Shown: positions 1-7,633, counted from the stretch's first letter. The stretch is 9,039 bases of DNA from Burkholderiaceae bacterium (GCA_016710525.1 JADJVQ010000138.1:1-9039); one strand, 5' to 3'. The notes: generated by a model from the letters alone, not told the origin. Numbers and translations: made by a program.

Positions 1-514
1 CGCTCCTTCTGAGCCGGAATGGTGAATTGCTTCGCGAGCAGGATAGTCTCTTCGTTGTCTAGATTTGCACCGAGAAAACCAGAGATCCTTAAGACTTCAT
101 TTCTGAGATCGCCGATCATGTTTTCGTAGCAGCTAACGAGCACGGTTGGGGCATTTGTCCATGCACGAAAGTCGGAAATCGCCTGATCCAGCCACTGCGA
201 GGCAATAAGCCCATCGAAGGTCATACCAAACTTTCTTAGGGCGGAAACCGCTACATCACGAATATCTCGATAGCAGTAACAACCACTGCCTTCTGTGAAT
301 GACAAAGGTTGGCCATCATCGGAGTGCATATGTGGGCCTTGAAACGTGCATCTCTATATCGTTCGTATTTGAAACCCACCAAGGGTTCAAATTCAGACTC
401 AGGCACATACTTCATTCGACGGCCAAGCCCCGCGTGCTCTACGATACGGGATGCAAGCTGAAACTGCAAAGTTGAACCCGATCTGATCATTCCTGCGCAA
501 AATACCCAAGTCAT
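1..514 (-). CDS. Sulfotransferase-domain protein, partial (C-terminus off the left edge), one frameshift
   Basis: Likely transfers sulfate from PAPS to a sugar or other acceptor in the cytoplasm. The N-terminus carries a 5'-phosphosulfate-binding loop, CAGMIRSGSTLQ, at residues 6-17. After a frameshift near 270-280 the reading continues with RDIRDVAVSAL, which matches the 3'-phosphate-binding motif of sulfotransferases. It then runs open to the left edge through a segment ending FTIPAQKE, giving about 170 residues in the window. In the uncorrected frame it stops at 251. The ATG at 514 overlaps the wzt stop as ATGA, and an AAGGA ribosome-binding site lies about 7 bases upstream inside wzt, which points to translational coupling. 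Sulfotransferases do occur in O-antigen and capsule loci, so sulfation of the exported glycan is a reasonable inference, but the acceptor cannot be read from the sequence. The family call is fairly sure; the frameshift is probably an error. Confidence 0.75.
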
Positions 515-1935
515 CGGTATTCCTTGACGGTGGCGAGTGTCAATCTTGCTTCGTTCAGCACGGGCACAGAAATCGGGTGGCGGCCATACGGAAGCACGTG
601 CAAGTAGTAAGCGTGGTGAATTAGATCGGCAATCTCAGCATTCTCGAAATTGAAGCGATCGCCAACGTACTTTTGTCCGGTGGGGAATAGCAAAACCCCC
701 ACTTGGCAATAGTATTGCCCGGTTCAAAGAGCCAACAAGAATCGCATTGATGCTACAAGCAGTTGGCCGGACGTTCCTTCTGCGGAGCCAGAAAATGCCG
801 AATCCCGCACTACCATCAATGGCATTCCTTGGCGATCATAAATTTGGATGCTTGCGTGAAAATCTCGCCTCAGATCCTGATTCAACTGAATCAACAAATA
901 GGCCGTAACCTCCTTGGTGGCCTCAACAGATTGAATAACGCAACCTTCGTCATCTATCAAAATGAAAGATCGGATTGTTACTGCCTGGCTGCCTTCATGC
1001 TGCTTTTCCAACAATGCTGGACTGTGCAACCGAAGCGCATTCAATGTCTCTTCCGAGACAACGTCCAGCCCGATTTCGGATAGCGGTGGAGGTTCATGAG
1101 CGACTGTGTCTTGAAACCGGGCCGGCAAGAATCTCTCACTCATACAGTCCTGCTCATACTTTCGGCAAATGTCATTGGCGGCCCCCGCGAGAACAACGAC
1201 ACCTCGATCAAGATAGATCGCTCTATCGCAAAAGGATCGAACAGTGCTCATACTGTGAGAAACGAAAAGGATGGTTCCTCCGCTTTCGCGAAATCTCCTT
1301 AGTCTGGAAAAACACTTTACTTGAAAGGGCGTATCCCCTACTGCAAGCGCTTCGTCAACAACCAAGACTTCGGGATCAACATTTACCGCTACTGAAAACG
1401 CCAATCGAACAACCATTCCGCTTGAGTAGGTCTTCACTGGCTGTTCTATGAAGTCTCCGATATCAGCAAATTCGACGATAGCTTCGTAACGAGACTCGAT
1501 TTCCAATTGCGAAAGTCCAAGAATCTGGCCGTTCAGAAACACGTTGTCCCGGCCCGAGAATTCAGGATTGAAGCCAGAACCGAGTTCCAGTAACGCCGCA
1601 ATACGACCCTTGGTTTGAATAGTTCCAGCGGTAGGGTTTAGCGTACCGCAGATCATCTGCAGCAATGTAGACTTGCCGCTGCCATTGCGGCCGATTATGC
1701 CAACTGTTTCGCCTCTTTTGATCTCAAAGGAGACATCTTTGAGTGCCCAGAACTCCTTGGAATAGGTATAAGTAGGCAGTGCAGCGTGCGGACCGGCAAA
1801 AAGCGCTCTCACGGGTCGTATGACTTGGGACAGTTTCGGAACGACAAACTGTTTGAGGCGATCACGTGGTGTGTTGTACATCTCGTAGCGTTTGCTGAGA
1901 TTGGTGACCCGGATCGCGATATCGTCAGAGGACAT
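511..1935 (-). CDS. wzt: Wzt: ATPase of polysaccharide/O-antigen ABC exporter, with C-terminal glycan-binding domain; in-frame stop at 724-726
   Basis: This is the nucleotide-binding subunit that powers export of an undecaprenyl-linked glycan across the inner membrane with Wzm. Counted from the ATG at 1935, the ATPase domain shows Walker A GRNGSGKST (about 82-90), signature YSSGM (about 170-174), Walker B VLVVDEA (about 190-196) and the H-loop histidine in FVSHS (about 227). A Wzt_C-like beta domain follows from about residue 310. The frame meets TGA at 724-726 after RFLLAL, but the same frame then continues GQYYCQVGVLLFPTG and ends VKEYR at 511. That continuation fits the expected end of a Wzt_C domain, so the restored protein is about 474 residues. 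ATG 1935 is preferred over TTG 1941 because AAGGGA lies 7 bases upstream. The start lies inside the restored 3' end of wzm, and the stop overlaps the sulfotransferase ATG. Confidence 0.9.
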
Positions 1936-2756
1936 CGGCAAATCCCTTTCTAGTCTTCTGAAACCAGACGTAGCCGGCCCAAGTGATGCCTGCAGCGATC
2001 AGGGGTATAGATGCCCAGTCCGACCCAGTCGGGCCAGAAACCCCAGATAAGCACGTTACGCGCCTGTTCGATGATGAAAGTGAGCGGATTTAGCATGATA
2101 AGCGGGCGCAATGCTTCAGGCACGGCCGTCAGGGGAAAGAACACTGGCGCGAGGAACATCATGACGGTAGTCACGAGCCCAATGGTTTGTCCTACATCGC
2201 GCAGGAATACCCCAAGCGAAGCCAGCATCCATGCGAATCCAAGACTGAGCAGGACCAGCGGGAACAGGACGAAGGGGATGAAAACCGCCGTCCAGTGGAT
2301 AAACCCCTTGAACAAAGCGTAGGCGGCAAGCAATACGCCAAGGCTGATTGCAGTGTGGAACAAGGATGCGCCCATGGCGATCACGGGAAGTATTTCCAGC
2401 GGAAAGACCACCTTCTTCACATAGTTGACGTTTGACAGGATCATGCCGGGGGCGCGGTTTAGGGCTTCGGCAAAGAGGCCGTGCACGATCATGCCGACGA
2501 ACATCACCACGGCAAAGCCGGTGTTGCTTTCTTCTCCGCCATCGCCCCAGCGCGCCTTGAAAACCACCGAAAAGATGAAGGTGTAGACGGCCAGCATCAG
2601 CAGCGGCGTGAAGAATGACCAGGCCAGCCCCATGAACGAGCCTTTGTAGCGACCAAGCACCTCGCGGCGGGTCATCTGGAAAATAAGTTGGCGGTGTCCC
2701 CACAGGCTACGGGCTAGCGCCTGCAGTGACGTGGGATGTGCGGCGTGGGGGTTCAT
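1925..2756 (-). CDS. wzm: Wzm: permease of polysaccharide/O-antigen ABC exporter (frameshifted near its C-terminus)
   Basis: This is the ABC-2 type membrane subunit that forms the glycan channel with Wzt. It starts MNPHAAHP, has the cytoplasmic amphipathic stretch with TRREVLGRYKGSFMGLAWSF, and then several hydrophobic membrane segments (for example LLMLAVYTFIFSVVF, AISLGVLLAAYALF, IPFVLFPLVLLSLGF and VMMFLAPVFFPL). NPLTFIIEQARNVL near the end is typical of Wzm. The raw frame reaches a stop at 1950 with an un-Wzm-like tail. Removing one base from the G4 run at 2002-2005 gives the tail IAAGITWAGYVWFQKTRKGF and a stop at 1925-1927. The restored span is then 277 codons and overlaps the wzt start by 11 bases, as expected in this operon. 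The ATG at 2756 is chosen over 2819 because homologues begin near here; neither has a strong ribosome-binding site. Confidence 0.88.
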
Positions 2757-2873
2757 CCAGAGTTGTCTCAGGCTACAAATAAGCGCTGACGGCCGGCAGG
2801 CCGAGTTTGCTTGGCGCATTTTCGCAGGAAAGGGTAGCTGCCGGTGATTCCAATAGCGCGAGAAAGCAGACGT

Positions 2874-3917
2874 CTATCGCTGGCTGCTCAAGCATTGGTA
2901 CAGCACATCTACAAGTTCCGGGTGAGCCTCCGCGTTGCTGGCTAGCTTGTTAAGCAGCGGTTTGACAGAGGCGAGCATCTGCTTCGGGGCCGCCTCGCAG
3001 GCGTCTTTAAGCTTGTGGCTGTCGTCCTCGGCGAGCACAGCCCCCAACACCAGGGCTTGCTGCTGGTCCTTCGCTGCCTTTTCAGGAAATCCCTGGCGCT
3101 GTGTGCTGGAGTAGAGTTTGTGCCAGACGAAGCGAGCTGCTTGCGGCACGCGCACGGGAATACAAGCCCCACCCGCCAGAACAGCGCCGCGCTCCGGGTC
3201 TGCCAGCAGGTAATCATAGAAAGGGATGGCTTGCGCCATCCACTCGAGTTCCGGCACTTTTATGGCAGCGCCCAGGATCGCGCCCGGTGCCAATACATCC
3301 ACGCGCAGTGCTTCGACGCCCGGTAGTTTTACTGAGGTCGACGGTGCAGTTGAAGGCAGACCCGGTACAGCTACAAAGGGGAGGCCCGTGCCTTTCATTG
3401 TTTCCAGAAACGGCAACGGTGCGGCCAATTTCAGTTTTTGCCGGCGAGCGAGGTCGATGTCCAGTGTCCGTGCAGTAACCGCGATGGCCCCAAGTTCATT
3501 GAGCCATGCCATGTATGCCAGGGTGCCGACCAGAACCAGGCCAGCTTCAAAGGCCTGCCGGTTGTGTAGTTCCACCAGCACACGCGCGGTCGATTTGTCT
3601 GCCACCTGAAACGCCAGCTTACGCAGTGCGGCCACTTGGGCGGTTGCCCACCCAGCAAATGCCATACGCTCGCGCATGGCATTCAGGATTTCTTCGTCAT
3701 GTTCCTTGCAGACGAGTTCCTCCCGGGCTTTGCGCGGGATCGCATAGAAGACCCGGTACCAATAGGCTCGGCCACTTCCTGAGCGCAGGGCAAGCGTCCC
3801 CGGTGTGCCTGGCAATAGCTGGCCAGCTGCCGAGCTGCGCTCCTTCAGTTCCGCATACTGGGTGCGGAATGCCAACTCATGTTCGCGGTATAGCGGTTTA
3901 TTCACTGCGTACCCCAT
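2874..3917 (-). CDS. GSU2403-type nucleotidyltransferase-fold protein (NTP_transf_8 family)
   Basis: An intact 347-residue protein and the only large gene here that needs no correction. It resembles the GSU2403 family, whose members have a polymerase-beta-like nucleotidyltransferase fold and no settled function. The N-terminus has the family's YAELKER (21-27) and GRAYWYRVFY (49-58) stretches. The core motif is LVLVGTLAYMAW (127-138), where GT stands in place of the classical GS, followed by TLDIDLA with the paired metal-binding aspartates D153 and D155. LRVDVLAPG gives a possible third carboxylate at D207. A helical C-terminal part contains FVWHKLY (263-269). I see no signal peptide or membrane segment. 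GAAG lies about 7 bases before the ATG. The gene stands alone between wzm (117-bp gap) and a radical SAM gene, under a promoter flanked by two palindromes. The transferred nucleotide and target are unknown; a toxin or defence role is only a possibility. Confidence 0.8.
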   Translation of the reverse strand: MGYAVNKPLYREHELAFRTQYAELKERSSAAGQLLPGTPGTLALRSGSGRAYWYRVFYAIPRKAREELVCKEHDEEILNAMRERMAFAGWATAQVAALRKLAFQVADKSTARVLVELHNRQAFEAGLVLVGTLAYMAWLNELGAIAVTARTLDIDLARRQKLKLAAPLPFLETMKGTGLPFVAVPGLPSTAPSTSVKLPGVEALRVDVLAPGAILGAAIKVPELEWMAQAIPFYDYLLADPERGAVLAGGACIPVRVPQAARFVWHKLYSSTQRQGFPEKAAKDQQQALVLGAVLAEDDSHKLKDACEAAPKQMLASVKPLLNKLASNAEAHPELVDVLYQCLSSQR

Positions 3918-3938
3918 AATTCTTCATTCCATGGGGTA
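3910..3938. promoter_or_regulatory. Palindromic operator candidate A (TACCCCAT-N13-ATGGGGTA)
   Basis: The half-sites at 3910-3917 and 3931-3938 are perfect 8-bp inverted repeats with a 13-bp spacer. The box covers the predicted transcription start, the ribosome-binding site and the start codon of the nucleotidyltransferase gene, whose first codons ATGGGGTAC are themselves a half-site. A dimeric regulator bound here would block transcription or initiation. Confidence 0.55.
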
Positions 3939-3940
3939 TG

Positions 3941-3946
3941 ACTATA
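3941..3946 (-). promoter_or_regulatory. Extended -10 promoter element of the nucleotidyltransferase gene
   Basis: On the minus strand the sequence reads TGGTATAGT, an extended -10 (TGn) next to TATAGT at 3946-3941. I see no good -35 hexamer at the right distance, which fits an extended -10 promoter. Transcription would begin near 3934, about 17 bases before the ATG at 3917, just enough for the GAAG ribosome-binding site. The element sits in the gap between the two palindromic boxes. It is a consensus match only. Confidence 0.5.
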
Positions 3947-3961
3947 CCAAAGCGCAAGTCA

Positions 3962-3990
3962 TACCCCATGAAAGTCAAAATTGTGGGGTA
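3962..3990. promoter_or_regulatory. Palindromic operator candidate B (TACCCCAT-N13-GTGGGGTA)
   Basis: The half-sites at 3962-3969 and 3983-3990 repeat the layout of box A with the same 13-bp spacer and one mismatch. Its centre is 52 bp from that of box A, about five helical turns. It covers the -35 and upstream region. The inner half-sites of A and B also form a perfect 13-bp inverted repeat (3930-3942 and 3958-3970, 15-bp gap). Cooperative binding or looping over the promoter is the simplest reading. Confidence 0.55.
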
Positions 3991-4018
3991 TGCGCCTTGA
4001 TGGTGGACGAAACTCGCC

Positions 4019-4919
4019 TTAAAGCCCGCGCGCCCAAACCGGCCTGAGCCCGGCCGCCTTCGGGGCGGCGATGGCGGTGCGGATTTCGGCGAGCAGGCGC
4101 GGCTTTTCGGCGCCGAGCGTGCCTTTCAGCACCAGCCGGTTGGAGACGTGGTCGCTGCGGAACACGGTGCGCTGCAGTTCCAGCGCCGAGATGAAGGCTT
4201 CCATTTCGAGGAACAGTTCGTGGTCGTTGCAGGGCTGCCATTCCGGGAAGGCGGCGCGAAAGCGCTCTTCGCCCTGCGGGAAATTCACTACCAGCATTGC
4301 CAGGTACTCCGGCTGCGTGGCGTTGGCCAGGCGCGCCGAGTTCGCCGCGTGCTGCGTTGAAAGCGTCTTGCCGCCGAGGCCGTTGAGGATCATCACCGAG
4401 CGCTTGATGCCGGCCTGCTGCAGCTTGTCGAGGGCTTCGCAGGTGCTGGCGAAGCTCTCGCCCTTGTGCACCTTCGCCAGCACTTCGTCGTCGCCCGATT
4501 CGGCGCCGACGTAGGCCATGGTCAGTCCGGCCGCGGCCAGTTCCTTCAGTTCCTCGACCGACTTCTTGCGCAGGTTGCGCGGCAGGCAGTAGCTCGAGAC
4601 GCGGCGCACCGCGGGCAGGTGCTCGTGGATCGCGGCCAGGATCTCCAGCAGGCGCCGGGTCGGCAGCACCAGGGCATCGCCGTCGGCGAGGAACACGCGC
4701 CGGACGCCGTCGCCGAAGCGCTCGCCGCAGCGGCGCAGGGTCTCCAGGGTTTCCGCTGCGTCGCGGGCGCGGAAATTTCTTCTGCGGCGCGGTGTACATC
4801 TCGCAGAAGGTGCATTTGTTCCACGAGCAGCCGTCGGTCACCGGCAGGATCAGCGATTCCGCCTCGCTGGGCGGGCGGAACACGGGATCGACATAGCGGA
4901 TCGGGAAGCTGGCGTTCAT
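4019..4919 (-). CDS. Radical SAM protein (one frameshift near 4770)
   Basis: An iron-sulfur enzyme that would cleave S-adenosylmethionine to start radical chemistry; the substrate is unknown. The cluster motif is DGCSWNKCTFCEMY, with cysteines at residues 31, 36 and 39 (CX4CX2C), which I recall as usual in this COG1032-like subgroup. The raw frame from ATG 4919 loses sense after QKKF. Removing one base in the AAATTTCC run near 4770-4776 joins it to ARDAAETLETLRRCGERF and then VFLADGDALVLP. It continues through SSYCLPRNL and AYVGAESGDDEVL (beta strands of the SAM barrel) to the stop at 4019. The corrected span is exactly 300 codons. The gene is divergent from the exonuclease/GIY-YIG gene across a 109-bp gap and ends about 100 bp before the nucleotidyltransferase start. 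No fused accessory domain is visible. Confidence 0.82.
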
Positions 4920-4992
4920 GGCGATAATTTGTCACGGGCTTTTTGCACCAGGGCCAGGCACTCCCGGCGGGATATGGCAGGCCGGAGCAGGC

Positions 4993-4998
4993 TATGAT
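4993..4998 (+). promoter_or_regulatory. Possible -10 box (TATGAT) for the exonuclease/GIY-YIG gene
   Basis: TATGAT lies 30 bases before the ATG at 5029 in the divergent 4920-5028 gap. No convincing -35 stands 16-18 bases upstream, so this is a weak call. The rest of the gap shows no clear operator or hairpin. Confidence 0.25.
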
Positions 4999-5028
4999 CC
5001 GTCTCCCCCATATCGCTCCTTCCGCTCC

Positions 5029-6407
5029 ATGTCCTTTCCCGCCCTCGCCTTTGTCGACCTCGAAACCACCGGCGCCACGGCGACGGCCGACCGCATTACC
5101 GAAATCGGCATTGTCGAGGTCGATGAGAGCGGCGTGCGCGAGTGGTCCTGCCTGGTCAATCCGGGCACGCCGATTTCGGCCTTCATCGAGCGCCTGACCG
5201 GGATTTCGAATGCGATGGTGGCCGGTGCGCCGCCGTTCGAGGACGTCGCCGAAGAAGTCCTGGCGCGCCTCGAAGGCCGGCTGTTCGTCGCCCACAATGC
5301 GCGTTTCGACTACGGCTTCCTCAAGAACGAGTTCAGGCGCGCCGGCGAGGAGTTTCGCGCCACGGTGTTGTGCACCGTGAAGCTTTCGCGCAAGCTGTTT
5401 CCGCAGCATGCACGGCACAACCTGGACAGCCTGATCGAGCGCCACGGGCTGAGTGTGAGCAGCCGACACCGGGCGCTCGGCGACGCGCAGTTGATCCACC
5501 AGTTCTGGCAGCGCCTGCAGACGGCGGTGGCGCCGGAAACACTGGCCGCGGCGGTCAAAGCGCTGACGGCGCGCCTGAGCCTTCCCGCCGGACTCGATCC
5601 GTCGGCGGTCGATGATCTGCCGGAGGGTGCGGGCGTCTACCTGTTCTATGGCGAGAACGATCTGCCGCTGTATGTCGGCAAGAGCAAGGAACTGAAGAAG
5701 CGCGTGCTGTCCCATTTCGCCGCCGACCATGCGGCGGCCAGGGAAATGAGCCTCGCCAGTCAGGTGCGACGCATCGAGTGCATCGAAACCGGCGGCGAGA
5801 TCGGCGCGCTGCTGAAGGAGGCGGCACTGATCAAGCAATTGCAGCCGATCCACAACCGTGTCCTGCGGCGCAACGACGACGTGTGCTTCTGGCAACTGGT
5901 CGAGGCGCATCAGGGCGAGTGGCGGCCGCTGCTGATCCTGGCTTCCGACCTCGGCCGGGCCGGCAGGAACAACTTTACGGGCCGTTCAAGACCACGAAAG
6001 AAGCCAAGCGCACCCTGACCGAACTGGCGAAGGAACACCATCTCTGTCATTCGCTGCTCGGCCTCGAAAAGCTCAGAAGCCGGGCAAGCCCTGCTTCGCC
6101 CACCAGTTGCAGCAATGCAAAGGCGCCTGCGTCGGCAAGGAGCCGCTGTCCTTCCACAGCGCGCCTGATGGCGGCCCTTGGTCGCCACCGGCTGGCGGCC
6201 TGGCCCTTCGCCGGTCCGGCATGGATCAGGGAGGGTGACGAGGTGCATCTGATCGATCACTGGCGCCATCTCGGCACGGCGCGCAGCGAAGCGGACCTTT
6301 ACGAGTTGCTCGATGCGGCGGTGCCGGCCTTCGATCGCGACAGCTATCGCATCCTGCTCAAGGCGCAGGCGCGCATGACGCCGCTGGCGGCGAGACCGGC
6401 GACCTGA
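5029..6407 (+). CDS. DEDDh 3'-5' exonuclease fused to GIY-YIG (Cho/UvrC-like) endonuclease; about three frameshifts
   Basis: A DNA repair-type nuclease joining a DnaQ-like exonuclease with a UvrC/Cho-like GIY-YIG endonuclease. The exonuclease half has FVDLETTG (D10, E12), HNARFD (D94) and SRHRALGDA (H147, D152), the DEDDh set. The GIY-YIG half has GVY (202-204), YVG (215-217), KKRVLSHF (R225) and LLKEAALIKQ (E264). The first frame is lost around 5951-5965; the next resumes with QEQLYGPFKTTKEAKRTL. It is lost again near 6070, where a third frame gives QKPGKPCFAHQLQQCKGACV, the cysteine segment seen in UvrC-like proteins. It returns near 6160 as RLMAALGRHRLAAWPF and ends at 6407. The restored length is about 459 residues. 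ATG 5029 (MSFPALAFVDLETTG) is chosen because upstream codons look non-coding. Such fusions are common in betaproteobacteria, and I read the breaks as errors. Confidence 0.85.
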
Positions 6408-7301
6408 TCAGCGTGTTTCGCCGGCGGGGCGGCTGCGCAGGCGCGCCAGTCGCTCCTTGATTTCGGGCATCGCGGCGGCAGCGGCTTTTTCACCTTCGAG
6501 TACGGCGCGGTGGCGCCCGGCGAAGTCGGTGGCCGGCAACTCCGTCGTGACCGGGCGGATCACGATGTCGGCCTCGGCGGTCTCGTAGCGGCTGATGGAC
6601 TGTCCCATGATGGCGAAGGTCTGCAGCAGCACGTCGAGCGTGCTCGAGGTGCGCGCATCGCGCGGCTTCACCGAAATGTCGACTGCAATGACGAAATTCG
6701 CGCCGAGGTTGCGCGCCGCCTTGGCCGGGATCGGGCTGACCAGGCCGCCATCGACATACTCGCGGCCATTGATGTTCACCGGCTGGAACACGCCGGGTAC
6801 CGCGGCCGAGGCGCGCACCGCCATGCCCGTGTTGCCGCTGCGGAAAACCACCGATTCGCCGCTCTTGAGGTCCGTGGCGACGACGCCAAGGGTGCGCGGC
6901 AGCTTTTCCAGCGGCCGGTTTGCCACGGCGCGATTGACGAAGTTCTGCAGCGCTTCGCCCTTGAACACGCCGCGGTCCGGCAGTGACCAGTCGCCGAGCT
7001 GGCCTTCATCCATCTCCAGCGCAATCTTCTGCAATTCGAAGCCGGAAAGTCCCGACGAATACAGCGCCGACCACGGCGCCGGCGCTGGTGCCGACCACGA
7101 TGTCCGGCACGATGCCCTGCGCTTCCAGCGCCTTGATCACGCCGATGTGGGCGAAGCCGCGCGCCGCGCCGCCGCCCAGGGCAAGGCCGATCTTGATTGG
7201 CACGGGCGCCGGCGGGGGTGCCGGCTTGTCGCCGAGCAGGGCGCAACCGGGCAGGAGCGCGATGGTCAGCGTGGCGGCAGGAGGTGGAAGTCGGCGCGCA
7301 T
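6408..7301 (-). CDS. RssA-like patatin family phospholipase, predicted lipoprotein (frameshifted)
   Basis: A patatin-type serine acyl hydrolase. It shows the oxyanion loop GLALGGGAARG, the nucleophile elbow GTSAG, and the DGG motif in REYVDGGLVSP, so the Ser-Asp dyad is intact. One frameshift near 7061-7070 breaks the gene: the frame that opens PIKIGLALGGG must join ALYSSGLSGFELQKIALEMD, after which it reads cleanly to the stop at 6408. Upstream of PIKIG the frame continues LTIALLPGCALLGD followed by a proline-rich linker, so a signal peptide with lipobox LPGC is likely and the enzyme would be membrane-anchored. ATG 7301 is the best start but is one base out of phase with that signal peptide, so a second error near 7290-7299 is probable and the start is uncertain. 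It is convergent with the nuclease gene with no gap between stops. Confidence 0.82.
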
Positions 7302-7388
7302 GAGAAAGCCCAGCACTGGCGAGGCGCCGAACTCAGGTGTTACGAAATGCCCATGCGGCGGTGGAACGGACGGACGTCCGGATTCGGC

Positions 7389-7633
7389 CTAGCTCGACGC
7401 GCCGGGTTTCCTGCCAGGGCTCTTGGGCGGAATGTAGCCCGCGACGCGGCACAGCACGGCTTCGACTTTCGCCGTCGGTGCTGAAGCGCGTGACGCTGCA
7501 TTTGGATATCTCGCCGCGTGCCGACAGGTCGGAAATCGAGCGCCGCACCTTGGCCAGCGAGCCCGTGGCGGCAGCGATCTCGAGAGTCGAAGCGCTGGCC
7601 GTTGGCTTTGAGGTATTGCATGATTTCTTGCAT
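7389..7633 (-). CDS. Small winged-helix DNA-binding protein (two frameshifts)
   Basis: A protein of about 80 residues, probably a winged-helix regulator or nucleoid-type protein. It starts MQEIMQYLKANGQRFDS at 7633, with GGAG 8 bases upstream. After a one-base slip near 7579-7586 it continues EIAAATGSLAKVRRSISDLS and then ARGEISKCSVTRF, the recognition helix and wing pattern. A second slip near 7461-7470 leads to AVLCRVAGYIPPKSPGRKPG and a TAG at 7389-7391. The three pieces join into one continuous small-domain protein, and the basic proline/glycine tail supports DNA contact. Nothing in the sequence shows its target. It sits 87 bp upstream of the patatin gene on the same strand and downstream of the tRNA, separated from it by the C/G tract. 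The gene is probable; the function is a fold-level inference. Confidence 0.6.

Noticed and set aside
511..702. Separate small gene of 63 codons after wzt
   Set aside because: It is in the same frame as wzt, separated only by one TGA, and reads as the end of the Wzt C-terminal domain.
724..726. Selenocysteine or programmed readthrough at the wzt TGA
   Set aside because: There is no selenocysteine-insertion hairpin that I can see, and Wzt proteins are not known selenoproteins; a base error or simple nonsense mutation is more likely.
975..1451. Plus-strand open frame of 158 codons
   Set aside because: It is antisense to wzt, which has a full set of ABC motifs.
2116..2703. 195-codon minus-strand frame inside wzm
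   Set aside because: It is an alternate frame of the permease with no hydrophobic segment pattern and no family match that I recognise.
3910..3992. Four repeats as a short CRISPR array or mobile-element ends
   Set aside because: The units alternate in orientation, are only 8-13 bp, and sit on a promoter; there is no cas gene, transposase or target duplication.
4050..4070. Strong hairpin GCCGCC-TTCG-GGGCGGC as a terminator
   Set aside because: It lies inside the radical SAM coding sequence before its stop and has no T-tract; it encodes the conserved-looking C-terminal part.
4546..5910. Long 454-codon open frame on the minus strand opposite the nuclease gene
   Set aside because: It is antisense to an exonuclease/GIY-YIG gene with all catalytic motifs, shows no recognisable domain, and its tail is an out-of-frame reading of the radical SAM gene. 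High GC explains its length.
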